Virus record (IMG/VR): IMGVR_UViG_3300044675_003597
Span: 1 to 30,366 of that record
Length of the DNA: 30,366 nucleotides
Direction: 5' to 3' (one strand)
Origin: a virus
A model generated the notes under the pieces. It was given only the letters and a program-made list of their open reading frames with translations, searched no databases and was not told the DNA's origin. Positions 1-7,552 of the stretch are shown piece after piece (position 1 is the first letter of the stretch; every line of letters starts with the position of its first letter). Position numbers and translations under genes: made by a program.

Positions 1-72
1 TCGGGAACCTGTTTCCGTTGTGGCGGGAATGGGATCGACCCTCGTCGGTCGAAGAAGGGAGGCGCGAAGTGA
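1..72 (+). CDS. C-terminal end of a small protein with a CxxCGGNG zinc-knuckle motif (cut by window edge)
   Basis: Frame 1 is open from the first base to a TGA at 70-72. It encodes only the last 23 residues of a gene that begins outside the window. These include CFRCGGNG, a CxxCxGxG pattern as in DnaJ-type zinc knuckles and many small phage proteins, followed by a basic tail. The stop overlaps the next gene's start in a GTGA arrangement, as at many junctions here, which supports it being real. The function cannot be told from so short a piece. Confidence 0.6.
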   Translation, partial: SGTCFRCGGNGIDPRRSKKGGAK

Positions 73-368
73 AGGCCAGGACAGAGAAGGACTTCGGGTC
101 CACACGCTACGGGTTCGGCGGAGTTCGAACCTACCTAACGAAGAAGGCCAGGGTCCGCGCGGATCGCGCGATCCTTCGCGCCGCGAACGAACTCGGGTGG
201 ACCGCGTCGGAGTTCCGACTCTGGTCCGAGTCGAAGTTAGGTCGATGGTACGGAGACCTCTTCCTGTTTAACGCGAAGGCCCTCCGCGGTCGACGCGCCG
301 TCGTCGTCGCGCGAGAGTTCCTCGACGAGGTCGCCTGGTCGGAATACCGAAAGGCGATCGTCGGTTAG
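69..368 (+). CDS. Small basic protein of unknown function upstream of the terminase genes
   Basis: I do not recognise this 99-residue protein. I chose GTG at 69 because AAGGGAGGCG lies just upstream at 55-64 and the start overlaps the preceding stop (GTGA). The open frame runs back to an ATG at 18 that has no ribosome binding site. The protein is rich in Arg, Trp and aromatic residues. A central stretch (about residues 30-60) alternates helices in a way that could be an HTH-like fold, but no clear DNA-binding signature is visible. Its place directly before the ParB-like and terminase genes suggests a late-operon or packaging link, which is inference only. Confidence 0.65.
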   Translation: MKARTEKDFGSTRYGFGGVRTYLTKKARVRADRAILRAANELGWTASEFRLWSESKLGRWYGDLFLFNAKALRGRRAVVVAREFLDEVAWSEYRKAIVG

Positions 369-371
369 GAT
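366..371 (+). promoter_or_regulatory. Possible -10 box (TAGGAT) six bases before the ParB-like gene start
   Basis: TAGGAT ends six bases before ATG 378, the geometry of actinobacterial leaderless promoters (TANNNT, then 6-7 nt, then the start codon). No -35 box is visible. The same bases contain AGGA, which could act as a weak ribosome binding site, so the reading is ambiguous. Confidence 0.3.
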
Positions 372-377
372 CTGGAT

Positions 378-878
378 ATGGAAACACCCTGGAAGAATCG
401 GATCATCGGGGCGGGCGTAGAAGAACCCGCCCAACTTCTCGCGAACCCAGAGAACTTCCGCGCGCATCCCTCCGCACAGAGGAACGCATTAGCGGCGGTC
501 CTGGCCGAGGTTGGATTCGTCGCGCCTGTGATCGTTAACCGAACCACGGGACACCTTATCGACGGACATCTCCGAGTCGAACTCGCCCTGGCCAGAGACG
601 AACAGGAGATCCCTGTCTCCTATGTCGAACTCTCCCAGGACGAGGAACGCCTCGTCCTCGCGACCTTCGATCCTCTGGGCGATCTCGCCTTCCCCGATAA
701 GGATCGACTTCGCGAACTCCTGGAAGGCGTCTCTTCTCCCGACGCCACAATCCAGGCCCTCCTCGCGAACGTCGCGACGGAGGCGGGACTCGCCGCCGCC
801 TCGGGGTCCTCGGATCTCTCGACGCCGCGGTCGGTAAAGTGTCCATCGTGCGGGGACGAGTTCGTCCCGAAGAGGTAG
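378..878 (+). CDS. ParB/Sulfiredoxin-fold N-terminal domain protein beside the terminase
   Basis: The 166-residue protein opens like phage ParB-N-type proteins. It has a NPENFRAHP segment near residues 24-32 and then VNRTTGHLIDGHLRVELA, which fits the GHLR-type core of the ParB/Srx fold. Relatives of this fold bind nucleotides or cut DNA, and such genes often sit next to terminase genes in phages. The C-terminus carries one CPSCG zinc-ribbon half near residues 154-158. The next gene begins three bases after the stop. There is no partner ParA and no parS-like site here, so a partition role is unlikely. A packaging, DNA-modification or nuclease role is inferred from neighbourhood. Confidence 0.8.
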   Translation: METPWKNRIIGAGVEEPAQLLANPENFRAHPSAQRNALAAVLAEVGFVAPVIVNRTTGHLIDGHLRVELALARDEQEIPVSYVELSQDEERLVLATFDPLGDLAFPDKDRLRELLEGVSSPDATIQALLANVATEAGLAAASGSSDLSTPRSVKCPSCGDEFVPKR

Positions 879-881
879 TCG

Positions 882-1367
882 ATGGGAAGTCGAGGACCCG
901 CTCCGAAACCGACCAGGCTAAAACTTCTCGCGGGCGAGACTCGTCCGTCGGTGGTTAACTACGCCGAACCGATTCCCGCGGGCGGACCACTTACCGCGCC
1001 CGCCGATTTACGACCAGAGGCGCGCGTCGTATGGGAGAGAGTCGTCGACGCCCTGGGTCCGACAGGAGTCCTAACGTCCGCCGATAAGGATCTTCTTCGC
1101 CTATACTCGGAGGCGTTCGTTCGCTACCAGGAGGCGGAGGCGATGTTGTCGAAGACAGGCCCGCTCCTAAAAGGTCGAGACGGGAACTTCGTTAAGAACC
1201 CGCTCCACCAAATCGTCCGAGATAACGCGGACGCGGTGAAGAAGTACGCGCGGGAGTTGGGCCTTACGCCCGCCGCCCGCGTAGGATTGAGGTCCGAGAT
1301 TGGAGAACAGGCGAACTCCGCGACGGCGAAACTCGACGCGATCATCCGCGCGACCCGTCGCGCCTAA
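882..1367 (+). CDS. terS: Terminase small subunit, P27 family
   Basis: This 161-residue protein begins GSRGPAPKPTRLKLLAGE, the hallmark N-terminus of P27-type small terminase subunits. A helical body follows, ending with conserved KKYARELGLTPAAR. These proteins form rings that recognise phage DNA and hand it to the large subunit for packaging. Size and position (directly upstream of the large subunit, overlapping it by about 68 bases) match the family. Translation may be coupled to the large-subunit gene, whose start lies inside this one. Confidence 0.93.
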   Translation: MGSRGPAPKPTRLKLLAGETRPSVVNYAEPIPAGGPLTAPADLRPEARVVWERVVDALGPTGVLTSADKDLLRLYSEAFVRYQEAEAMLSKTGPLLKGRDGNFVKNPLHQIVRDNADAVKKYARELGLTPAARVGLRSEIGEQANSATAKLDAIIRATRRA

Positions 1368-2829
1368 GTCCGACGGACCCCTGGTCGCGGAGTTTATCGA
1401 GACGTTCTGTCGCCTAACGAAGGGAGACCAGGCGGGACAACTTATCGAACTCCGTCCGTGGCAACGCGAGATCCTCGACGGCCTCTTCGAACTCCTCCCG
1501 AACGGACGAAGGAAGAACCGACGCGGACTCCTTCTCCTACCCAGGAAGAACGCGAAGTCTACCCTCGCCGCGGGCGTCGCCCTCTTCGGTCTCTTCCAGG
1601 AAGTCGGGGCCGAGGTCCTTATCTGTGCGGGCGACCGACAACAGGCGCGAATCGTCTTCCGAGAATGTTCTCGGATGGTCGATCTCGACCCTGTCCTCTC
1701 GAAGAAACTTCGGGTGATGCGCGACGTTATCGAGTACCCAGAGACGGGATCGGTTCTCCGCGTCCTCTCGTCCGACGGGTCCCGCGCCGAAGGAACGAAT
1801 CCCTCGATGGTGATCTTCGACGAACTCCACGTCCAACCCGACGACCGACTCTGGAACGCGGTTAACCTCGGGTCGGGCGCGCGGAAAGATCCTCTCGTCC
1901 TGGGCATCTCGACGGCGGGATCGAAGACGGATTCCCACGGACAGGACTCTCTCTGTTTTCGACTCTTCCAGTATGGGATGAGAATCCAGGCGGGCGAGGT
2001 CCAGGACGAGGCGTTCTTCTTCCGATACTTCCACGCGCCCGAGTCCCTCGCCTGGGATTCTCCCGAGGCGTGGGCCGCGGCGAACCCCGCCTTCGGAGAC
2101 TTCCTCGATCCAGAGGACTTCGCGGCGGCGGCGCGGTCGATCGCGCCCGCCGAGTTCCAGACGAAACGCCTTAACCGTTGGGTCTCGACGACTACGGCCT
2201 GGCTACCGACTGGGGCGTGGGAACGGTTGGAGACGGGACGGAAGATCGAGAGGGGCGAACCTTGCGTTATCGCCTGGGACGGATCGTTCCAGTTAGACGC
2301 ATCGGCGGCGGTCGCCTGTACCCTGGACGGATTTATCGAACCTCTCCTCCTGTACGAACGCCCTCTCGACGATCCCCATTGGAAGGTCGATATCGGACAG
2401 GTAGAACAGGACCTCCGAGACCTGGTCGAGGTCCGCGGACTTAACGTCCTGGAACTCGCGGCGGACCCGTTCCGTTGGTCGCGTTCGTTGGAGGCCCTGG
2501 ATCGAGAGGGACCCTACGCGGGGAAGGTGGTTAACTTCGCCCAGAGTCCTATCCGTATGGTGAGCGCGTGCCAGAAGGTAGTCGAGGCGATCTCCCAGGA
2601 CGAACTCCATTGGGGCGGGACGCCGCATTTAACCGCCGCCTTAACGCGCCATCTAGCGAACGCTACGGTTAAGATCGACAGGTTCGGACCCAGGATCGTT
2701 AAGGAACACAGGGGGTCCGTTCGTAAAATAGACCTCGCGGTGGCGATGACGATGTCCTTCGACCGCGCGCGGTACTATGCTAACGAGGCCGAGAAGCCGA
2801 TTAAGAGTGTGGAGTTTGTGAGTCTATGA
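1300..2829 (+). CDS. terL: Terminase large subunit (ATPase and nuclease)
   Basis: This 509-residue packaging motor pumps DNA into the prohead and cuts it. The ATPase half shows a Walker A-like PRKNAKST at residues 81-88 and Walker B VIFDE at 171-175. The nuclease half has acidic residues in likely RNase H-fold positions: D327 (AWDGSF), D389 (LAADPF) and D478 (RKIDLAVAM). The start given is TTG, with GAGG about 8 bases upstream. It lies inside terS, and no ATG or GTG fits nearer the end of terS. The stop overlaps the next gene in ATGA. Length is normal for HK97-type terminases. The exact start is the least certain point. Confidence 0.95.
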   Translation: MENRRTPRRRNSTRSSARPVAPKSDGPLVAEFIETFCRLTKGDQAGQLIELRPWQREILDGLFELLPNGRRKNRRGLLLLPRKNAKSTLAAGVALFGLFQEVGAEVLICAGDRQQARIVFRECSRMVDLDPVLSKKLRVMRDVIEYPETGSVLRVLSSDGSRAEGTNPSMVIFDELHVQPDDRLWNAVNLGSGARKDPLVLGISTAGSKTDSHGQDSLCFRLFQYGMRIQAGEVQDEAFFFRYFHAPESLAWDSPEAWAAANPAFGDFLDPEDFAAAARSIAPAEFQTKRLNRWVSTTTAWLPTGAWERLETGRKIERGEPCVIAWDGSFQLDASAAVACTLDGFIEPLLLYERPLDDPHWKVDIGQVEQDLRDLVEVRGLNVLELAADPFRWSRSLEALDREGPYAGKVVNFAQSPIRMVSACQKVVEAISQDELHWGGTPHLTAALTRHLANATVKIDRFGPRIVKEHRGSVRKIDLAVAMTMSFDRARYYANEAEKPIKSVEFVSL

Positions 2830-2960
2830 AGTCGAATCTCCTCGAACTAGCGGGCGTCGGGATGCTACTCTGGTCCGCGTACCTGGTCCATCCCGCGATC
2901 ATCGTCGGACTAATCGGTGTCGCATTAATCGCCATCGGATATTCGAGAGGTAATAAGTGA
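2826..2960 (+). CDS. Small two-segment membrane protein between terminase and portal
   Basis: This 44-residue ORF starts at ATG 2826, overlapping the terminase stop (ATGA), and ends overlapping the portal start (GTGA). Overlap at both ends argues strongly that it is translated. Almost the whole protein is hydrophobic, with segments around residues 9-21 and 23-39, and it ends in a short basic tail. It should insert in the membrane. I know of no defined function. Small membrane proteins at this position are seen in some siphoviruses, but a role in assembly or lysis would be a guess. Confidence 0.7.
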   Translation: MKSNLLELAGVGMLLWSAYLVHPAIIVGLIGVALIAIGYSRGNK

Positions 2961-4243
2961 GCATCCTTCGCCGCGTACTCGGAACAGAAGAGAGTCGAGT
3001 CCTGGGCGGACTCGGACTTATTCCCCAGGCCTTCGACCGCGCGCCCGTCTTCGCGACCTCGAAGGTAAACGAGAAGACAACCCTCGGACTAGCGGCGGCG
3101 TGGTCCTGTATCACGCTCCTATCGGACGTCGCCTCGACCCTCCCGATCGATGGGTTCACACGGGACAACGGAACGCGACGACCATATCGACCAGGCGGAG
3201 AGAAACCTCTCTGGATGTTGACGCCTTACGCCGCCGAACCGAACGTCGGAATCCAGAGTCTCATCTCGGAGATCGTCGTCTCGATGTATCTAGCGGGAGA
3301 GGCGTTCGTGTACGCGCCGAAGGACCCAGAGACACTCCAACCTCTCGAAGTCCGCGTCCTCGATCCGAACGCGGTTAAGATCGTTCGTCGCGGTCGAGAC
3401 GTTGTCTATGTCGTGCGAACGGGACAGGACGTTAAGTCCGTCGAACTCGGACCCGATACGATTCTCCACATCCCGTTAATCCGATTCCCTGGACAGGATC
3501 ACGGGATTAATCCGATCGAGGCCCTTCGTCGAACGATCGGTCTCGGGATCACACTCGAAGAGTCCGCGACCGCCTTCTTCGCGAACGCCTCGACTCCGTC
3601 GGGTGTTATCGAGACGTCGGAACCACTAACACCCGAACAGATTAAGTCCCTTAAAGAGGGATGGATTCGCCACCATACGGGCGGGAACGCCCACGCCCCA
3701 GGAATCCTGTCGGGCGGCGCGACGTTTAAGGCCCTCTCCTTCCGACCAGAAGACGCCCAACTCCTCGCCTCGCGAGAGTTCGGAGTGGCCGAGGTCGCGC
3801 GTATCTTCCGCGTCCCACCCGCCCTCCTCGCGATGACGACCCCAGGGTCGATGTCCTTCGCGTCGGTCTCGGAGTTAAACCATATGTTCGTCGCCTATAC
3901 CCTCCGCCCTCTCGTCGAGAAGATCGAACGCGGACTGTCTACTCTCGTCCCTCTTCCGAATGGGTTCGTTAAGTTGTCGATGGACGCCCTCGTTCGAGGG
4001 AATCTTCTGGACAGGTACAACGCCCACCGAATCGCAATCCAGGAAGGCTGGGAGTCGATTTCCGACGCGCGCCGTATGGAGGACCTCCCACCAATCGACG
4101 ATCCCGCCGCGTCCGCCTATCGACAACCTCTTAACCAGGCGGACTCTGTTCTCGCCTCCGCGCGACAGAAGGCCGATATCTACGCCGCCCTGGTGGGCGC
4201 GGGGATGGACCCCGCCGAGGCGAAGAAGATCGCGAAACTGTAA
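2957..4243 (+). CDS. Portal protein, HK97 family
   Basis: This 428-residue protein forms the dodecameric ring at the head vertex through which DNA enters and leaves. It follows the HK97 portal pattern: an N-terminal AAAWSCITLLSDVASTLP segment, then INPIEALRRTIGLG, FFANASTPSGVIET, and the RVPPALLA motif with an ELNHMF helix. I chose GTG 2957 because GAGAGGTAA lies just upstream and the start overlaps the preceding stop. The C-terminus ends in a helical GMDPAEAKKIAKL tail. Order (terminase, small membrane protein, portal, protease, capsid) is standard. Confidence 0.96.
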   Translation: MSILRRVLGTEESRVLGGLGLIPQAFDRAPVFATSKVNEKTTLGLAAAWSCITLLSDVASTLPIDGFTRDNGTRRPYRPGGEKPLWMLTPYAAEPNVGIQSLISEIVVSMYLAGEAFVYAPKDPETLQPLEVRVLDPNAVKIVRRGRDVVYVVRTGQDVKSVELGPDTILHIPLIRFPGQDHGINPIEALRRTIGLGITLEESATAFFANASTPSGVIETSEPLTPEQIKSLKEGWIRHHTGGNAHAPGILSGGATFKALSFRPEDAQLLASREFGVAEVARIFRVPPALLAMTTPGSMSFASVSELNHMFVAYTLRPLVEKIERGLSTLVPLPNGFVKLSMDALVRGNLLDRYNAHRIAIQEGWESISDARRMEDLPPIDDPAASAYRQPLNQADSVLASARQKADIYAALVGAGMDPAEAKKIAKL

Positions 4244-4246
4244 GAG

Positions 4247-4525
4247 ATGCCACGATTCGCGACGCGCCATTATGCGGTCGGAACGGCGACTCCTGTCGCC
4301 ATTGGGACCGCGCTCCCGAATATCGTTCACGAGATCACGGTCTTTAATAACTCGAACGCCGAGATCTTTATCGGTGGCGCGGCCGTCGATACCGTCGACG
4401 GATTTAATCTTCCGAAGAAGACCGTCGCCCTAACCTTTAACATTACGAACGGCGATATCCTCTACGCCATCGCGGACGCCTCGGGCGCGGTCCTCGAAGT
4501 CTACGATTACCAGGTGAATATCTAA
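4247..4525 (+). CDS. Small beta-rich protein between portal and protease, possibly a virion decoration or fibre protein
   Basis: This 92-residue protein has alternating hydrophobic and polar residues typical of beta strands and almost no charge, for example VHEITVFNNSNAEIFIGG followed by KKTVALTFNITNGDILYA. Small beta-sandwich proteins placed among head genes are often capsid decoration, head-fibre or head-tail accessory proteins, which is the most likely but unproven role. It starts three bases after the portal stop and its own stop overlaps the next start (TAATG). I do not recognise a named family with confidence. Confidence 0.75.
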   Translation: MPRFATRHYAVGTATPVAIGTALPNIVHEITVFNNSNAEIFIGGAAVDTVDGFNLPKKTVALTFNITNGDILYAIADASGAVLEVYDYQVNI

Positions 4526-6123
4526 TGTCGGAGATCATCGTCGACCTCGACGATACCCTGGTCCTTTCGGGCGACCGCCCGAACGTCCCACTCATCGACG
4601 CCCTTAACGCCGAGGTTATGTCGGGCGATCGACAGATCGTTATCGTCTCTGGGCGTAGCGTCGACCGCCTCGAAGAGACGCGCGCCTGGATACAGGAACA
4701 CGGCCTCGCGGGTGTCGAGGAGATCCACCTCTCCGATTTCCCAGAGGGTCCGAATGCGTCCGTCGCCTTTAAACTCTACAAAGCGGAACGGTTAATCCAG
4801 GAGGGGATGGATGTCGAAGAGGCGATCGACAACGATCCAGAGGTTCGTCGCGGATACGCCGATCTCGGGTTGGAGGTCTACACGCCCGACGAATATATCG
4901 AGGACCACCCAGAGGAAGACGAGGACGAAGAACTCCGCGCGATCGATCCCGAGGGATACGAACCGACAGAGGAGATGAAGGCGGAGGCCGAACAGGCCCT
5001 CGAATGGCGTCGGGTATTTGGTCGAGGCGGAACCCTGGTCGGGGTCGCGCGGGCGCGGGATATCGCCGCGGGCCGTCGCCTTCCGTTTAACACGGTCCGT
5101 CGAATGTCTTCCTATTTCGCCCGACACGAAGTCGACAAGGAGGCGGAAGGATTTAATCGAGGCGAGGACGGCTACCCTAGCGCGGGTCGAATCGCCTGGG
5201 GTCTGTGGGGAGGAGATAGTGGTCGCGCCTGGGCGTCGCGTATTATCGAAGAGGCCGTCGAAGATAAGGCGGTCCGTAGCGTAGAGGTAGAGATGGGAAT
5301 CGAGTTTCGAACCGCACGAATGGAACTCCGCGCCGTAGACGATACGGGGATGGAGTTCGAGGGATACGCCGCCCTCTACGACTCTCCGTCCGCCGAAGGT
5401 ACGACGCCAGAGATCGTTAAGGACACAGCGTTTAACCGATCCATCGCCGCCGTCGAACGCGGCGAGTGGGACGTTCGCGCCTACCAGGACCACGATCCGA
5501 AACTCCTTCTCGGAACTACGAAGTCGGGAACCCTATCGTTAAAGTCCGACGGTAAAGGTCTTCTCGCGAAGATCAAACTAAACCCCGAGATCTCCTTCCA
5601 TCGCGACCTCGCGGCCATCGTAAAAACGATGGGAAATAGTTTGGGGATGTCGTTCGGTTTCTGGAATACGAACGCGAACCGCGTTAACGATGACGGAGTT
5701 CGAGAACTCCGCGACGTTAAGTTGGTCGAGGTCTCGGCCCTAACTGGTCTCGCGCCGTACTACCCTGGAACTATTTCTCTCGTCTCTGTCCGTGGTCTCG
5801 CACAGAAGGCGGGCGTCGATTCGTCCGATCTTCGCGACGCGGTCGCCGCCCTTCTCGCGGGTGAGGCGACGGAGGACCACGCCTCCATCTTGGCCTCCGC
5901 GATCGCCGCATCTTCGCGCGACGTCGAGGGTGTCCCGACCGTCTTCGGCGGGACGAAGGAAGAGATCTCCGCGCCTGTCGAGGAGACTCCCGCCCAGGTC
6001 GAAGAGGCCCCAGTCGCGGTCGAGGAAGAGGCCGCCCCAGTCGTCCAGGACGCCGCTCCTCGTCGCGTACCACGAACCCTTCGCGAGAAGGAACTGGAAC
6101 TCCGCCGCCACGCGGTAAAGTAA
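4525..6123 (+). CDS. Fusion of HAD-like phosphatase, a phage ARHEVD-type domain and an HK97 prohead protease (S78)
   Basis: One continuous 532-residue frame holds three parts. Residues 1-120 look like a HAD hydrolase: D7-L-D9-D-T, then IVIVSGR near 39-45, and a late acidic IDNDPE with D102 and D104. Residues about 150-246 match a domain common in phage proteins, with FGRGGTLVGVARARDI, SSYFARHEVDK and GEDGYPSAGRIAWGLWGG. From about 257 to 435 comes a prohead protease of the S78 family, with probable catalytic H323 (DHDPKLLLG) and S376 (GMSFGFW) followed by EVSALTG. The tail to 532 is Glu/Pro/Val-rich and probably acts as scaffold-like linker. The protease part should mature the capsid. The HAD activity is predicted only, resembling small 5'-nucleotidase or PNK-type phosphatases. 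No internal start with a good ribosome site splits the parts. Confidence 0.88.
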   Translation: MSEIIVDLDDTLVLSGDRPNVPLIDALNAEVMSGDRQIVIVSGRSVDRLEETRAWIQEHGLAGVEEIHLSDFPEGPNASVAFKLYKAERLIQEGMDVEEAIDNDPEVRRGYADLGLEVYTPDEYIEDHPEEDEDEELRAIDPEGYEPTEEMKAEAEQALEWRRVFGRGGTLVGVARARDIAAGRRLPFNTVRRMSSYFARHEVDKEAEGFNRGEDGYPSAGRIAWGLWGGDSGRAWASRIIEEAVEDKAVRSVEVEMGIEFRTARMELRAVDDTGMEFEGYAALYDSPSAEGTTPEIVKDTAFNRSIAAVERGEWDVRAYQDHDPKLLLGTTKSGTLSLKSDGKGLLAKIKLNPEISFHRDLAAIVKTMGNSLGMSFGFWNTNANRVNDDGVRELRDVKLVEVSALTGLAPYYPGTISLVSVRGLAQKAGVDSSDLRDAVAALLAGEATEDHASILASAIAASSRDVEGVPTVFGGTKEEISAPVEETPAQVEEAPVAVEEEAAPVVQDAAPRRVPRTLREKELELRRHAVK

Positions 6124-6207
6124 ACGTCCCAGATCGACAGGGCGCGCGCGACAGGTCTTCGGATCGTCGCGGTGGCGAACCACCGTCGGGAATCATCGTC
6201 CCTATTC

Positions 6208-6238
6208 TGGGGCGAAATGTAGTTCCCCACTATGGGGA
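6208..6238 (+). promoter_or_regulatory. Two mutually exclusive hairpins over the capsid-gene ribosome site
   Basis: TGGGG at 6208-6212 can pair with CCCCA at 6225-6229. The same C-run, as TCCCC 6224-6228, can instead pair with GGGGA 6234-6238, which lies within the purine-rich ribosome-site region of the capsid gene. The rest of the gap 6124-6251 shows no gene. A short GGTGG/CCACC repeat lies near 6170-6185, and I see no convincing promoter. Confidence 0.35.
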
Positions 6239-6251
6239 GAAGGTGGACAAG

Positions 6252-7448
6252 ATGAGTACGACTCTTCTTAACACTCTTCACGACGGCTATCGTCGCGACT
6301 TTGAGGCCGCTAAGTCTCTCGTCGCCCAGGCCGCCGCGGAGAATCGAGACCTAACCGCCGAGGAAGAGGCCCGTTATGCGGCCCTTAACGGCGCGATGGA
6401 TTCGAAGATCGCGAAGATCGACGACATTAAGAAGTCGGAAGATCGCGCGAATAAGATCGCGGACCTCGCGGGCGCGATCGAAGTCGCAACGGGTAAGACC
6501 GTAGACAACGACGCGGACCTCCTCCGCGCTGTTCTTACGGGCGAGATTCGTTCGGCTAAGTTCGACACGCGCGCCCTGGCCACGGCCACGGCGACGACGC
6601 CTGTCTCGTTCGCGGACTTCGTAGTCGAGGCCCTCGTTGAGGGGAATCCGATCTATGACGGCGCGACGAAGGTTCGAACTTCGGACATCCGAAACATTAC
6701 GGTCCCAGTAGTAGCGGGCACGGCGCCCGCCGCAAGTTTCGTGGGCCAGGGTGGGACCATCCAGGCCGCCGATCCTGTGTTCTCGTCCATTACTCTCGGC
6801 GCGTTTAACGCCGCGACGTTGACGCTCGCATCACGGGAATTGGTCGATAGTGCTGGATTTAATTTGGTGGAATACGTGGGTCGAAGCGCTGGTAGACAGA
6901 TCTCCGCCCTCGCGGGTTCCGCGATGACGATCGGCACGGGAACCGTCGAGCCACTCGGATTCGTATCCGCGCTCGTTAATGCGTCGAAGACGACGACCGC
7001 CGTTAAGGGTGGAACCGCCGCGATCGCCGCTACGTTCTTCGATGCGACCGACCTCGCATCGGCCCTGTACGCTCTGGCTCCTTCGTACCGCAACCCGAAT
7101 ACGGTGTGGCACGTCGCGACTTCGGCTATGTCGAAGTTGCGCAAGATCCAGGACACGACGGGCCAGTTCCTCCTCCAACCGTCCCTCGCGGCGGGCGCTC
7201 CCGAGACTCTTCTCGGGTATCGCGTAAAGGAGAACGTTTATATGGCCGCCGTGGGTAGCGCGTCGAAGTCCGTCGCGATCATCCACGAGCCTTCGTACTA
7301 CGTCCGCGAGGCGGGCGGGGTCGAAGTGGCACAGTCCGCGGACCGCTACTTCGAACTTAACTCGATCGGTATTCGCACGATGTACCACGTCGACGGGAAC
7401 CTTCCCGACACGAACGCGGGCCGCGTGCTGGTATCGGCCAACACCTAA
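6252..7448 (+). CDS. Major capsid protein, HK97 fold
   Basis: This 398-residue protein builds the icosahedral head. It has a charged helical N-terminal region (about residues 5-75) like the HK97 delta domain, which the adjacent protease would remove. The HK97-type body includes SFADFVVEALVEGNPIYDGA and VGQGGTIQAADPVFSSITLG, and the terminal RYFELNSIGIRTMYHVDG strand. I favour ATG 6252 because AAGG at 6240-6243 lies 8 bases upstream. The alternative GTG 6243 would have GGGGAG only 3 bases away. A patch at about 6825-6900 has codons unlike its surroundings. A strong terminator follows. Confidence 0.95.
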   Translation: MSTTLLNTLHDGYRRDFEAAKSLVAQAAAENRDLTAEEEARYAALNGAMDSKIAKIDDIKKSEDRANKIADLAGAIEVATGKTVDNDADLLRAVLTGEIRSAKFDTRALATATATTPVSFADFVVEALVEGNPIYDGATKVRTSDIRNITVPVVAGTAPAASFVGQGGTIQAADPVFSSITLGAFNAATLTLASRELVDSAGFNLVEYVGRSAGRQISALAGSAMTIGTGTVEPLGFVSALVNASKTTTAVKGGTAAIAATFFDATDLASALYALAPSYRNPNTVWHVATSAMSKLRKIQDTTGQFLLQPSLAAGAPETLLGYRVKENVYMAAVGSASKSVAIIHEPSYYVREAGGVEVAQSADRYFELNSIGIRTMYHVDGNLPDTNAGRVLVSANT

Positions 7449-7486
7449 GACTAGGTGGGGATCTACCCTGTGAGGTAGTATCTCGT

Positions 7487-7523
7487 CGAAGGACCCCAGG
7501 GTTCGCCCTGGGGTCCTTCGTTT
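7487..7523 (+). terminator. Strong intrinsic terminator after the capsid gene
   Basis: A perfect 15-bp stem (7487-7501 with 7506-7520) closed by a TTCG tetraloop is followed by only three T residues, so read-through is possible. A smaller stem, CTACC/GGTAG, lies just upstream at 7463-7478. This should give capsid messages a stable 3' end while letting some transcription continue into the tail genes. Confidence 0.85.
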
Positions 7524-7552
7524 AATCCAGGAACGAAGGAGGGAGAGGCACA

